Source: Terriglobia bacterium (GTDB lineage: Bacteria > Acidobacteriota > Terriglobia > Bryobacterales > Bryobacteraceae). Taken from it: a stretch of DNA of 37,300 nt. The DNA lies in NCBI GenBank assembly GCA_003175985.1, contig PSRJ01000351.1, positions 1 through 37,300 on the forward strand. The letters run 5' to 3'. The notes under the pieces were generated by a model. The model was not told where the DNA came from. It made no database searches and saw nothing but the letters and a program-made list of their open reading frames with translations. Each line of letters begins with the position of its first letter. The stretch's first letter is position 1. The translations under genes and the position numbers were made by a program. Below are positions 17,628 to 25,888 of this stretch, in pieces.

Positions 17628-17689
17628 AGATCGCTTGCACGGTCTCTGCGTAGCAGCGCAAACTGTGGTGAAGGGAGGATAAAATTCAT

Positions 17690-18052
17690 ATGATTCGAGG
17701 GGTCAAGTTTGTCAGTATTCCCGTATCGGACCAGGACCGGGCGCTCGCCTTCTATACCGAAGTGCTGGGGTTCCGGCTCCTCACCGATCAGCCGTTCAAC
17801 GATAAGCAGCGGTGGCTGGAGCTAGGCATTCCGGGTGCGGACACACGGGTCGTGCTGTTCCGGTTCGGGGAGAAACTGCAGCCAGGCGGGCTGTTGAACG
17901 TCACGCTGTGGGCCGACGATGTGGAGGCAACAGCGATGGAACTCAAGGCCAAAGGCGTCGAGTTCATCATGGAACCGAGGCGGATGCACTATGGGACGAC
18001 TTCGATCTTCAAAGATATCGACGGGAACCACTTGGTCCTAAGTTCTAAGTAA
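17690..18052 (+). CDS. VOC family (glyoxalase/dioxygenase-like) protein
   Basis: A 120-residue single VOC-fold protein: GVKFVSIPVSDQDRALAFYTEVLGFRLL (first beta-alpha-beta unit), a central ADTRVVLFRF and the terminal MHYGTTSIFKDIDGNHLVLS. VOC members include glyoxalase I, extradiol dioxygenases and resistance proteins; the length fits a single module that would work as a dimer. The reaction cannot be fixed. AGGGAGG (17672-17678) lies 11 nt before the ATG at 17690. It is divergent from the winged-helix gene and may be its target. Confidence 0.85.
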   Translation: MIRGVKFVSIPVSDQDRALAFYTEVLGFRLLTDQPFNDKQRWLELGIPGADTRVVLFRFGEKLQPGGLLNVTLWADDVEATAMELKAKGVEFIMEPRRMHYGTTSIFKDIDGNHLVLSSK

Positions 18053-18055
18053 CGA

Positions 18056-19432
18056 TTACTTCACCGGATTCCCCGCAATATACACCGAAGAGATCGAACG
18101 GGTATTCCTGATATCCGCCAGCGGATTCGCATTGAGCACCACCAGATCCGCCCATTTGGCAACCTCTAGCGTGCCCAGATCCTTCGCGCCCAAGAATTCG
18201 GCGGCATCCCGGGTCGCGGAAGTCAGCGCCTGCATTGGGGTCAGCCCGGATTCGACCAGGAGTTCCATCTCCCAGTGTTCGCCGTAACCGGGGAAGCGGC
18301 CCGGAGGACCGGTATCGGTTCCGAATCCGAACTTCACTCCGGCATCGGCCAGCCTCTTGATATTCTTCTTGGCCGTCTCCAGAATTGCGGGGTATTGCTG
18401 GAAATGCGGGTCGCTCGCGATCGTCTTTTGGCGGTCCGGGCTGGCCAGCAGATTCAGCGTGGCCTGCGAGACCCCACGCTTAAAGAACGGATCGCTTGCA
18501 AAAGCCGGCGTGTGCGCGTAGGCAAACATCGAAGCCTCGCGCGACAACGTCGCCGCTACCTGCCATGTGCCCTGCTTCTTCATACCGTCGATCAGCGCCT
18601 GGTCCACCGGCTTGTCACGCACGAGGTGCACCAGTCCGTTGACGCCCTGATCCACCACTCGCTTGGCGTCTTCCAGGTAGAACACGTGCGCCAGCACGCG
18701 CAGATTGCGCTTGTGAGCGGAGTCGATGATGGCCTTGCTCATCGCCGGAGGCATCTTGGGGAACTTGCCGAGCTCATCGTCGAGCCAGAACTTGACGAAG
18801 TCCACCTTTTGCATCGCGAGCTTTTGAACGGCCGGCTCGATTTCTTCTACCTTGGAATAGGAGGGCGTCGTCCCGGCCAGCCCTCCGTACCCGCCCGTGT
18901 ACACGAAGCCGAATCCCGCGGTGTAAACTCGCGCAACCGACGGCCTCCCCGCGCGCTGCTCCGAACGAACCTGGAAGATGAGGTCCTGATCCGTTCCCAT
19001 GCTCAGCACCGTGGTTACGCCGTACAGAGCATAGGTGTGGAGGTTGGCGTCGATATTCTTCCGGGTGAAATTCTTGCCGTCCTGCACCAGGTCGATGGTA
19101 TTGCCCACATGCCCGTGGAGATTGATGATCCCCGGCGTCACAAACTTGCCTGTGAGATCGACGGTTTCGGCTCCGGCGGGAACCTTGAGTTGCGACGTCG
19201 CGCCGACCCAGGAAATCCGTCCGTTATCGATGATCATGGATGAGCCCGCTACGGGAGGGCGGCCGGTGCCATCGATTAAGGTGAAATTTCGCAGCACCTT
19301 CACTTCGGCGTGGAGAGACCCGGCCAGCACCAGGGCGAGTGCGATCAAGGAACTTACCGAGCCGCGACCGTTAGGGAGCGGTTGTGAGAAGCCGCTTTCC
19401 AGCAGGCTCCTACGTCGTCTTCTTGCGAGCAT
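18056..19432 (-). CDS. Exported metal-dependent amidohydrolase
   Basis: A 458-residue amidohydrolase-superfamily protein with a long, Arg-rich leader before the hydrophobic core SSLIALALVLAGSLHA. The HxH metal motif is in GIINLHGHVG, with a possible bridging Lys in VDFVKFW, His in VLAHVFY and in LVHLV, and the terminal Asp in GFGTDTG. Family relatives cleave C-N bonds in imidazolones, dipeptides or cyclic amides; no substrate is evident. The ATG at 19432 has GAGAGGA 9 nt upstream and overlaps the end of the preceding gene by 23 nt. A repeat-like segment (19359-19381) encodes PLPNGRGS in the leader. The stop is 4 nt before the convergent VOC stop region. Confidence 0.88.
   Translation of the reverse strand: MLARRRRRSLLESGFSQPLPNGRGSVSSLIALALVLAGSLHAEVKVLRNFTLIDGTGRPPVAGSSMIIDNGRISWVGATSQLKVPAGAETVDLTGKFVTPGIINLHGHVGNTIDLVQDGKNFTRKNIDANLHTYALYGVTTVLSMGTDQDLIFQVRSEQRAGRPSVARVYTAGFGFVYTGGYGGLAGTTPSYSKVEEIEPAVQKLAMQKVDFVKFWLDDELGKFPKMPPAMSKAIIDSAHKRNLRVLAHVFYLEDAKRVVDQGVNGLVHLVRDKPVDQALIDGMKKQGTWQVAATLSREASMFAYAHTPAFASDPFFKRGVSQATLNLLASPDRQKTIASDPHFQQYPAILETAKKNIKRLADAGVKFGFGTDTGPPGRFPGYGEHWEMELLVESGLTPMQALTSATRDAAEFLGAKDLGTLEVAKWADLVVLNANPLADIRNTRSISSVYIAGNPVK
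19359..19381. repeat. Short GC-rich interspersed-repeat-like element inside a coding sequence
   Basis: The 23-nt stretch (GAGCCGCGACCG followed by TTAGGGAGCGG on the plus strand) has no inverted repeat of its own, but I recognise this type of sequence as a frequent interspersed element in Solibacter-like and other Acidobacteriota genomes; translated copies give PLPNGRGS. Only this one copy is visible in the window. Here it lies in the N-terminal leader of the amidohydrolase, right after the end of the previous gene (19410). The family assignment is from memory. Confidence 0.4.
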
Positions 19433-20087
19433 CTTCAATGATCCTCTCCGCCCTCGATGGATTGAAAACCCCGCAGGAGCAGAACCTCATCAATGTCGCG
19501 GCCGCATCCTTGGGCGTGCGCCGGCCTTCTTTGACGAAATCGATCATTTTCTTCGCGAGCGAGTGACTGATCATTCCGTGCCCGCACATGGTGGAGAGCA
19601 TCAGTACTTGCGAATTGGGAAGCTTTTCGGTGGCCCCTTCAAACCCTAACGAGTACCCAACGCTGTGCCGCGGGATACAAGCGTGGTGGCAGCACTGCTC
19701 CGCCCCATCGATCGAAGTAGAGATATTGACGCTGAGGCCCAGGTCTTCCTCTTTGATTCGCTTGACGAAATCTTCCGCCGCCGGTCGGTTGTCAAATACG
19801 GCGGCGCATGTGGTGGGATGATCCAGCCCATCGATTACGGCCTGGAAATCGAGCGACACGTCGCGGCGCCAATGGTTCAGAGGGTTCAGACTTCGCGATG
19901 GCCGCAGCGCCCCGCCATGACGGGCGTCGCCCAGGTTCACCGGCTTATACTCCACGGCGATTTTTAAGAATTTTCGCAGGCCTTCGAGAGAGCCCTGATC
20001 GTTCTTCCCCTTTGCCGCGATGGCGAACACCACGTAGTCGTCGCGAAAACTCGCGGCATCGCCAAAGCGGTGAAGTGTGTTGGTCAT
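19410..20087 (-). CDS. Cys/His-rich protein coupled to a ferredoxin (unknown function)
   Basis: A 225-residue protein that I do not recognise. It has no signal peptide or membrane segment. Cys and His cluster in the C-terminal half: CCHHAC at 132-137 plus H141, CGHG at 168-171, and CSCG at 203-206, with a lone Cys at 94. The pattern could hold an iron-sulfur cluster, zinc or another cofactor. A helix-rich tail (RAERIIEDARKKTT) ends the protein. Its ATG overlaps the TGA of the upstream ferredoxin gene by 4 nt (20084-20087), so the two are translationally coupled and probably a complex or an electron-transfer pair. The function is left open. Confidence 0.65.
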   Translation of the reverse strand: MTNTLHRFGDAASFRDDYVVFAIAAKGKNDQGSLEGLRKFLKIAVEYKPVNLGDARHGGALRPSRSLNPLNHWRRDVSLDFQAVIDGLDHPTTCAAVFDNRPAAEDFVKRIKEEDLGLSVNISTSIDGAEQCCHHACIPRHSVGYSLGFEGATEKLPNSQVLMLSTMCGHGMISHSLAKKMIDFVKEGRRTPKDAAATLMRFCSCGVFNPSRAERIIEDARKKTT

Positions 20088-20923
20088 GCGCTTACCAAAT
20101 CCTTTTTCGGCTGTTCCACCACTCTCGATACCCGGCCCATGCCCGTGTTCGTCTTAGCGCGCTCCAGCTTGTATCCCAAGCGCTCCAAAATGGGAGCCAC
20201 CACGTGATCCTCTCCGTCCGACTCGCAGCGCACGCCGACGCCGAGCGTCACCACCGTGCGAATGCGTTTCTCCACATCCCACACCAGGCGGATGACCTCC
20301 TCCACACGCTCCACCGGCACCTTGATCTCGACAATGGCCGAGAGCACCTTCTCGCCCAGGATGTCTTCGCGCAGCGTCCCGGTGGATAGATCCGACATCA
20401 ACGAGGTCACCGGATTCTTTTTTTCGAAGGCCACCTTGGCTTGCGCCAGGGCCCAGCACATCTCCTGTATTTCACGGAACCGTACACCCACGCCGGGCCG
20501 GCCGAATTCGATTGTAAAGCCGGCTTCACCCAACTGTACGCGCCCCGTAACGTCGTTGGTTTTCACTTCCTCCGTGCCCCGGCCTTCCACGCCAGTCGAT
20601 TCATGCGGCACACGCGGATCAGAAAATGCGCGGCGAACTACTCGCGGCCACGCCAGCTCGTTGGGTTCAAATGCAGCCGTTGGACAGACGTCCGGCTCCG
20701 GGTCGAACCGAATGCGCGCAAGCGACAGCAGCTTGCGGATCGTCCTGACCATTGTTGGATTGAGATGCTCCTGGCTCAGGCCGTTAAAGCACGAGTAGCA
20801 CTCGACGCACTCGTCGTCGTTGATGGTGGCGCGTTTGAGCGAAGGGTCGATGTAGATCGCGCCCATGGGACAGACGTAAGTGCAATTACCACACGCGACG
20901 CATTTTGAGGAGTTTATTCTCAT
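20084..20923 (-). CDS. Atypical 2[4Fe-4S]-type ferredoxin-like protein with long C-terminal domain
   Basis: A 279-residue cytosolic protein. The N-terminus has a standard [4Fe-4S] motif, Cys 8, 11, 14 and 18 (CVACGNCTYVC). A second set is incomplete: Cys39, 42 and 45 (CVECYSC) lack the close fourth Cys, but CP at 80-81 (DVCPTAAF) may supply it after a 34-residue insertion. The C-terminal part has HESTGVEGRGTEEVKTNDVTGR and a mixed alpha/beta tail. That segment reminds me of 6-hydroxynicotinate reductase-like proteins, a weak memory-based hint. It is the first gene of a coupled pair with the Cys/His-rich protein. No clear ribosome-binding site precedes the ATG. Confidence 0.72.
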   Translation of the reverse strand: MRINSSKCVACGNCTYVCPMGAIYIDPSLKRATINDDECVECYSCFNGLSQEHLNPTMVRTIRKLLSLARIRFDPEPDVCPTAAFEPNELAWPRVVRRAFSDPRVPHESTGVEGRGTEEVKTNDVTGRVQLGEAGFTIEFGRPGVGVRFREIQEMCWALAQAKVAFEKKNPVTSLMSDLSTGTLREDILGEKVLSAIVEIKVPVERVEEVIRLVWDVEKRIRTVVTLGVGVRCESDGEDHVVAPILERLGYKLERAKTNTGMGRVSRVVEQPKKDLVSA

Positions 20924-20994
20924 CGGAACGGCTCATAACATATCATAGATCATCAGAACCGAGCCCCTTGGCGAGGGAACTTTCTACTTTGCCG

Positions 20995-21023
20995 CGACAC
21001 CGTGTCGTCTGTCGGATATCCGA
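20995..21023. promoter_or_regulatory. Two adjacent palindromes in a divergent promoter region
   Basis: CGACAC-C-GTGTCG (20995-21007) and TCGGATATCCGA (21012-21023) are perfect palindromes of 13 and 12 bp separated by 4 nt. They lie in the 182-bp region between the leftward ferredoxin gene and the rightward CapA-like gene. A TAGAAT (21061-21066) may be the -10 for the rightward gene. Two different palindromes side by side suggest binding sites for one or two dimeric regulators. A chance origin is possible. Confidence 0.4.
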
Positions 21024-21105
21024 ATGATTTGCGGACCGGGCATGCGGCCGGCAATGGGCGTAGAATCGACTGGAGTGCCCATGCGCAGAGCAAAGGAAAA
21101 CCAAA

Positions 21106-22353
21106 ATGACAAGCACATCTAATCGTGGATCAGTTACCGGCCGAATGCTGGCGGCAGCAGCATCTCTCGTGTTCCTCTGCGGTAATGCAGCGGCGCAGAG
21201 CCAGAACCCGGCGCCGCTCACGATCACATTGGCGGGGCAGTCCATGATCCGATCGGACATTCGGGAAACGGCGCCGGCGGCAGTCCCCGTAATCCAGAGC
21301 TTGTTGAAAGGCGACGTGGTGTTCACCAATTTTGAAGCCACCGTCGCAGAAAGAGGTCAGACAGTCCAGGAAGGCAGGGGATTTCTCGCCCCGGCAGACG
21401 CGCTCGATGCAATGAAAAAGTTCGGCTTTAACCTGTTGTCGTTGTCGGGCAACCACGCCTTCGACTTAGGTGTCACGGGTATTCAGAACACGCTTCGGGA
21501 ATTGGACGCGCGCAAAATCGTTCATGCGGGGACAGGAAACAACCTGGTTGAGGCTGCCGCCCCCGGTTACCTCCATACGCCAAAGGGAACGATCGCCCTC
21601 GTAGCCAGCGCTTCCGGACTCATTGCGCCGGGAGGAAGCGCTACCTCAGACCGGCCGGGCGTGAATGAGCTTCGTATCTTTGCGGGTAGCCAGCCAAACG
21701 AGGCGACGACCGATCTGCCCGGCGCCGCTCCCAACACCCCAAGCCCCGACGATTCGCAGCGCATCCTGCAGAGTATTCGCGATGCCCACAAGCAGGCCGA
21801 CCTGGTGATCGTCTATCAGCACAACCACGTTTTCGGCAATTACTCCTTCGCAACGATTTTCACCGAAGGGATGCAGGAACGCCTCGCCCCGAATGATTGG
21901 CTCAAGAAGTGGACGCATGCGGAAGTGGACGCGGGGGCGGATATTATCGTCATGCACGGCGCCCCATTGCTGCACGGTGTCGAAATTTATCGCGGGAAGC
22001 CGATTTTTTACGACTTGGGCAACTTCATTTACAACCTGCCGCCGACGCTGACTTACATTCACGAACCGATGAATTGGGAGAGCGCGGTCGCATATGTCGA
22101 ATTGCAAGGGAAAAACCTCGACTCGATCTCGTTTCGGCCGATCGTCATGAACTACGTGGGCGAGGGCCAGCCTGATATCCATAACGCATACGCCAGTAAC
22201 CAGTTCCTCCACACGCGGGGCTTACCATCGCCGGCGACAGGCGCGCGGGCAGGTTACATTCTTCAGCGTCTGGCTGAGCTCTCAAAGCCATTCGGCACGA
22301 AACTGGAGATCAAGGGCGAGGTAGGGGAAATCAAGCTGAAAAGCGCGAAGTAA
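21106..22353 (+). CDS. Exported CapA-like metallophosphoesterase-fold protein
   Basis: A 415-residue protein of the CapA/PgsA type. After a leader with a hydrophobic core (MLAAAASLVFLCGNAAAQ, about residues 13-31) comes LTITLAGQSMI, then DVVFTNFEATVAE, LSLSGNHAFDLG, a second QHNH segment and DAGADIIVMHGAPLLHGVEIYRGKPIFYDLGNFIYN. CapA relatives take part in poly-gamma-glutamate capsule synthesis. Here no PgsB/C genes are nearby, and the usual GD and GHHPH motifs are altered (AGQSM; MHGAPLLHG), so the catalytic function is uncertain. AAAGGA lies 9 nt before the ATG. The next gene follows after 2 nt. Confidence 0.85.
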   Translation: MTSTSNRGSVTGRMLAAAASLVFLCGNAAAQSQNPAPLTITLAGQSMIRSDIRETAPAAVPVIQSLLKGDVVFTNFEATVAERGQTVQEGRGFLAPADALDAMKKFGFNLLSLSGNHAFDLGVTGIQNTLRELDARKIVHAGTGNNLVEAAAPGYLHTPKGTIALVASASGLIAPGGSATSDRPGVNELRIFAGSQPNEATTDLPGAAPNTPSPDDSQRILQSIRDAHKQADLVIVYQHNHVFGNYSFATIFTEGMQERLAPNDWLKKWTHAEVDAGADIIVMHGAPLLHGVEIYRGKPIFYDLGNFIYNLPPTLTYIHEPMNWESAVAYVELQGKNLDSISFRPIVMNYVGEGQPDIHNAYASNQFLHTRGLPSPATGARAGYILQRLAELSKPFGTKLEIKGEVGEIKLKSAK

Positions 22354-22355
22354 CC

Positions 22356-23390
22356 ATGAAGAAGGTCATTCAGTTTGCGATTCCCAGCCTGGCGGTCGTA
22401 GTTTGTGTCGCCCTTGCACTGGCCCAGGAACCCGCTGGCCGCGGCGGCAAGAAAGGCAAGGGGCCGGCCCAGCAATGGTATGTCGAGAAGACCGTGGGCG
22501 GAGTCTACCTTCCTCCGAATCGTCCGCTATGGAAACTCTCCGACCTGAAAACCATGCACACGGGACAAAGTGCCTGGCAGGAACAGATCATTCTGGATCC
22601 GGAACAGGATGCAACTTACAACGGCGCCGCCCCAGGCACGAAATTTGCATCCCGCATGCATCCCGACACACCCACAGTTTTCGTGGTGGTTGCGGGAAAC
22701 GTTGGTTTCACGGTGGAAGGTCAGCCCGAGCCCGCCAATGGCCGTCGGGGATCGATCGTGAACATCATGAAGAGCACCCTGTTTTCCTATGAAGTGACGG
22801 GCGATCAGACAGCCTACTGGGTGGAAGTCAATCCCACAAACTACAAGACCGTATACCCGGTCGAAGGGCCGGCGCCCAAGGCCGTCAAGCCCGGCGGAGA
22901 GATCGTCAAAGTCGCGTTCAATCACACCCCGGCCAAGTACTCCCCTCCGAACCGGCTCGAGTTCAACACATTCGACGACATGATCGCCAAGTGCGAACCG
23001 GCGGGGCCCAGGGTGGTGGACGATCACCTTTTTGCCAGCCCTCTTTTGGGCTGGGTCAATGCGGAAGACAACAAGTGCGGCACGGGCAACGGAAATATCG
23101 GAAGCGGTCCCGCAAAAGCCGGAGACCCGCCTTTCAATCCCAAAACGATCTTCGGACACATACACGCGGGCCCGGCGGAATGGTGGATCGTTCAGGTTGG
23201 CCAGATTAGCGGCAAATTCGAAAACATGGGCGAATACCATGCAGTCGAGGGGGACGTTCTATATGCGGCGCCGATGACATGGCACCAGATGGCTGCCGAA
23301 GCGCTCTCCGGTCCTTCGGTTCGTCTGGCGATGGGTGGGTATCAGCTCATCAACATGAACAACACGGTAACCGCCGCGGGCCCGCAATAG
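22356..23390 (+). CDS. Exported bicupin protein
   Basis: A 344-residue exported protein. The leader MKKVIQFAIPSLAVVVCVALALAQ is followed by a Gly/Lys-rich linker and two cupin-like halves. The first, at about residues 95-170, has HPDTPTVFVVVAGNVGFTVEG; the second, at about 265-320, has GHIHAGPAEWWIV, which matches the HxH-x4-E cupin metal motif, and APMTWHQM for the final His. Bicupins include dioxygenases, isomerases and decarboxylases such as oxalate decarboxylase; no substrate is evident. It starts 2 nt after the CapA-like stop, so the two are co-transcribed and likely share a role in the periplasm or outside. It converges on the next gene. Confidence 0.82.
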   Translation: MKKVIQFAIPSLAVVVCVALALAQEPAGRGGKKGKGPAQQWYVEKTVGGVYLPPNRPLWKLSDLKTMHTGQSAWQEQIILDPEQDATYNGAAPGTKFASRMHPDTPTVFVVVAGNVGFTVEGQPEPANGRRGSIVNIMKSTLFSYEVTGDQTAYWVEVNPTNYKTVYPVEGPAPKAVKPGGEIVKVAFNHTPAKYSPPNRLEFNTFDDMIAKCEPAGPRVVDDHLFASPLLGWVNAEDNKCGTGNGNIGSGPAKAGDPPFNPKTIFGHIHAGPAEWWIVQVGQISGKFENMGEYHAVEGDVLYAAPMTWHQMAAEALSGPSVRLAMGGYQLINMNNTVTAAGPQ

Positions 23391-23414
23391 CGATGAAACA
23401 GCGCGCGGTCGGTT

Positions 23415-24254
23415 CTATCTTTCCGATACCAGCTCGACCTCATCGCCTGCGCCGAGATCCTGCTTCGCCTGCCTTTCGGCGAGCCGCAGGTCCGCTCTGA
23501 TCACGCCCGGGGTGAGAGCCGGCCGCAAATCCGCAATAGCTTGACCCAGCGGCACTCCGCTGGTGACCTCCGCTTTCAGCCGGCTGAAGGGAATGTTCAG
23601 ATTGCGCGCTACGTGAAGCGCTGCGATGAACTGTCCTGTATTGGTGAAACCCGCGGCCGCGGACTGGAGGCTCATGCCGGCGGGAAGAAGCGCAACGACG
23701 CGTGTATCGAGCACCGGGTGCTGCGCAATGCGCGACGATACCCCGGCCGGACTGGCGGCGCTGGAACGAAGATCCTGCCGCGCCTCGCCGCGCGCGGTCT
23801 TAACTGAATTCTTGATGGCCTCGCGATCCATGTCGGGGCGCAGCTCATGAATCGCCCGCGCCAGGGAATCGTGATCGCTCCCGGTCATTTCCGCTTTGAG
23901 TTGGTTGAAAGGAATACCGAGGTCATTCGAGACGTGCAACGCTTCGAGGAATCGTGCCTGACTCGCGAAACCGGAAGCGGCCGACGACGCGCCCATGCCG
24001 GCCGGGAGAACCGGCTGAATGCGACCGGACAGTGCCGGATTCGCACTCACACGCGTGGCTGCGTGATTCGGAATGGCGGAATTAGGCAGCGCCGGGGCAA
24101 CAATGGGCCTCGCCGTCGTTGCCTGCGGGCTCGAAAAATTCGGCGGGGCGCCGTGACTGCCGATCGGACCAATGCCATGACCATGCTCTCCCCAGCCCGG
24201 TGGCAAAGCGTAAGCAACCGCCAGTCCGGTGATCGCCCAGCAAAGACTCTTCAT
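23415..24254 (-). CDS. Exported protein with two tandem repeats of unknown function
   Basis: A 279-residue protein with a signal peptide (residues 1 to about 16) and a His/Gly/Pro-rich spacer. It contains two related helical units, about residues 90-170 and 190-272. The conserved pattern is SAAxGFxxxxxFxxALHVxxxLxIPFxxLKAEMT/VTxG, then LAxAIxxLRPxxxxxxIxxxxxxARxxARQDL. I do not know the family. GAGGAG lies 5 nt before the ATG. The repeat suggests binding of a filament or polymer. The gene lies downstream of the outer-membrane barrel gene with a 22-nt gap, so it may be co-transcribed with it. Confidence 0.78.
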   Translation of the reverse strand: MKSLCWAITGLAVAYALPPGWGEHGHGIGPIGSHGAPPNFSSPQATTARPIVAPALPNSAIPNHAATRVSANPALSGRIQPVLPAGMGASSAASGFASQARFLEALHVSNDLGIPFNQLKAEMTGSDHDSLARAIHELRPDMDREAIKNSVKTARGEARQDLRSSAASPAGVSSRIAQHPVLDTRVVALLPAGMSLQSAAAGFTNTGQFIAALHVARNLNIPFSRLKAEVTSGVPLGQAIADLRPALTPGVIRADLRLAERQAKQDLGAGDEVELVSER

Positions 24255-24276
24255 TGCAAACTCCTCTCCCGAAGAA

Positions 24277-25110
24277 TCAAATTCCCCAATGGCGTAGCAC
24301 TTTCCCCATACTTACACCTACGCCGAAGAAGACTGTGTCCAAACTAAACTTGGTGCTGTGCGTGTAGCCTCCGTAAAAACTCACGTGCGAGCCGCTCCCG
24401 ATCTCCGCCCACGCCGACAACCCGTGATCGCGCGTGAGGTCCGGACCGGTGGCTACGTTTCCCGACCCGAACACTCCCGACAGGCGGCTCACCAGGGTTT
24501 GCTCACCGAGCGGCTCAACACCATAGAAAGATCCGGCCGCGCTCACCGAATGCACCAGCCGGTAGCGGGCTCCGGCCTGCCAATGCGCGATGCTGCCATA
24601 GGTTTCGTATGGCCGGATGAAGAAGGCCGTATCGGAAATGGAATTGGAGAAGCCGATGTCTCCGAAAGGCGTGAGGCGTGAAAAGGTTCGTTCGAAATAG
24701 TTGCTCCAATCCACTGTGACATGCCCGGTGCTTAAACCAATCGCTTCGTCGCCGGTTGGCGCTGTGACGGTGATGGTGGAAGCGAAATCCACCACGGGGT
24801 TCGCGAGCGTCAACTGGAATTGACCATAGGCGTTTCCGATTCCGCTGAACGAATGCGTTCCCGTAGCTGCGGTGGTGGAGCTCGACGGCCTGACAAAATA
24901 GACCGGAACTCCACCTGCCACGGAAAAATGAGAATCGAAGTTGTAGCCAACTGTCGAATCCAGCCGCGTCACCGCGCCCAGCGTGTTCACACTCCCCTCG
25001 AATCGCTCATACCAGGTGAAACCGCGAGACGATTCGCTGGTTTGACCCAACGCCTGAAGGCCTGTGGTCAGAAGAACAGCAACACAACCGGAGAATTTGT
25101 ACATACGCAC
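24277..25110 (-). CDS. Outer-membrane beta-barrel protein
   Basis: A 277-residue exported protein with a leader ending LQALGQ. The rest alternates hydrophobic and polar residues with frequent aromatic residues (GVPVYFVRPSSS, YFERTFSRLTPFGDIGFSNS, HVSFYGGYTHSTKFSLDTVFFGVGVSMG), typical of a small beta-barrel of the kind annotated as transporter-like or outer-membrane protein. No specific function is assignable. A GGAGG 8 nt upstream of the GTG at 25110 favours that start; an ATG lies two codons downstream. The gene is upstream of the tandem-repeat protein and downstream of the glycine-zipper gene, separated by 67 nt. Confidence 0.7.
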   Translation of the reverse strand: MRMYKFSGCVAVLLTTGLQALGQTSESSRGFTWYERFEGSVNTLGAVTRLDSTVGYNFDSHFSVAGGVPVYFVRPSSSTTAATGTHSFSGIGNAYGQFQLTLANPVVDFASTITVTAPTGDEAIGLSTGHVTVDWSNYFERTFSRLTPFGDIGFSNSISDTAFFIRPYETYGSIAHWQAGARYRLVHSVSAAGSFYGVEPLGEQTLVSRLSGVFGSGNVATGPDLTRDHGLSAWAEIGSGSHVSFYGGYTHSTKFSLDTVFFGVGVSMGKVLRHWGI

Positions 25111-25177
25111 GTGAGTTGCCTCCGCCCGCGGGCCTTTGCAATACGAATACCAACGTGCGAACTACCCCGCTAACGGC

Positions 25178-25825
25178 TTAGCTTGGACGGTTGCGGCGAT
25201 ACTGAGCGGAGCGCGTTTCCGTCCGCACGCTGAGCGGACGGCGCAAAGCGAATGTGAGCCGTGTCTCGGGAGCCAGGTGCAGGTTGCGTTTGCCGGTAAT
25301 CAGTTCACCAGCCGTGCCTGCAGCCGCGCCCGCCCCCGCGCCGATCAATGCACCGACACCTCCGGCGGCGATCCCTCCGATGGCTGCTCCGGTGCCGGCT
25401 CCACCCCCGATTAAGACCAGATTACGCTTCTTATGGCCTTTGCTCGCGAACGATGGGTCGGAAGTGGCGATCGAGTAGGTTCGCCCATGCGAGTAAACCG
25501 AATCGAGGCTCAGGCTCATGAGGGCGCGCCCTTTCAGACGCCCCGACGGCTTCGATTCCACGATGTGGCCGCGTACCACCGCTCCGCGCTGCAAGATGAC
25601 TTCGCCATCGTGGCGGACAGGCTCCGACACGTGTGCCACGAACGGCGTTCCGGGCCGGTCCCGCTTCGTATCGAGCGCCTGCCCCAGGCGTACGGGAATC
25701 CGAGTCCCGGCTGGCAGAGTAACTGTTGTAATTGTTACATTCGGCTCGGCGGCGAACACGTTCATGTTGCCGATCAATATTGCCAGGCCGGTCAAAAGAC
25801 ATTGATTCTTATACACTGTCCGCAT
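25178..25825 (-). CDS. Exported glycine-zipper protein
   Basis: A 215-residue exported protein. After a signal peptide (ending NMNVFAA) there is a beta-rich N-terminal domain (VTLPAGTRIPVRLGQALDTKRDRPGTPFVAHV) and then a glycine zipper at about 135-168 (LIGGGAGTGAAIGGIAAGG and following), the type that inserts in or packs against membranes. The C-terminus is basic. AGGAGG lies 4 nt before the ATG. The family is recurrent in Acidobacteriota, but I know no function. It shares an exported-protein cluster on the minus strand and may be co-transcribed with the barrel gene. Confidence 0.72.
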   Translation of the reverse strand: MRTVYKNQCLLTGLAILIGNMNVFAAEPNVTITTVTLPAGTRIPVRLGQALDTKRDRPGTPFVAHVSEPVRHDGEVILQRGAVVRGHIVESKPSGRLKGRALMSLSLDSVYSHGRTYSIATSDPSFASKGHKKRNLVLIGGGAGTGAAIGGIAAGGVGALIGAGAGAAAGTAGELITGKRNLHLAPETRLTFALRRPLSVRTETRSAQYRRNRPS

Positions 25826-25888
25826 TGATCCTCCTGTAGCGCCGATGGAGCAGCAATTTTGGGTCCGCGGCGAACTTGCGGCTATCCT

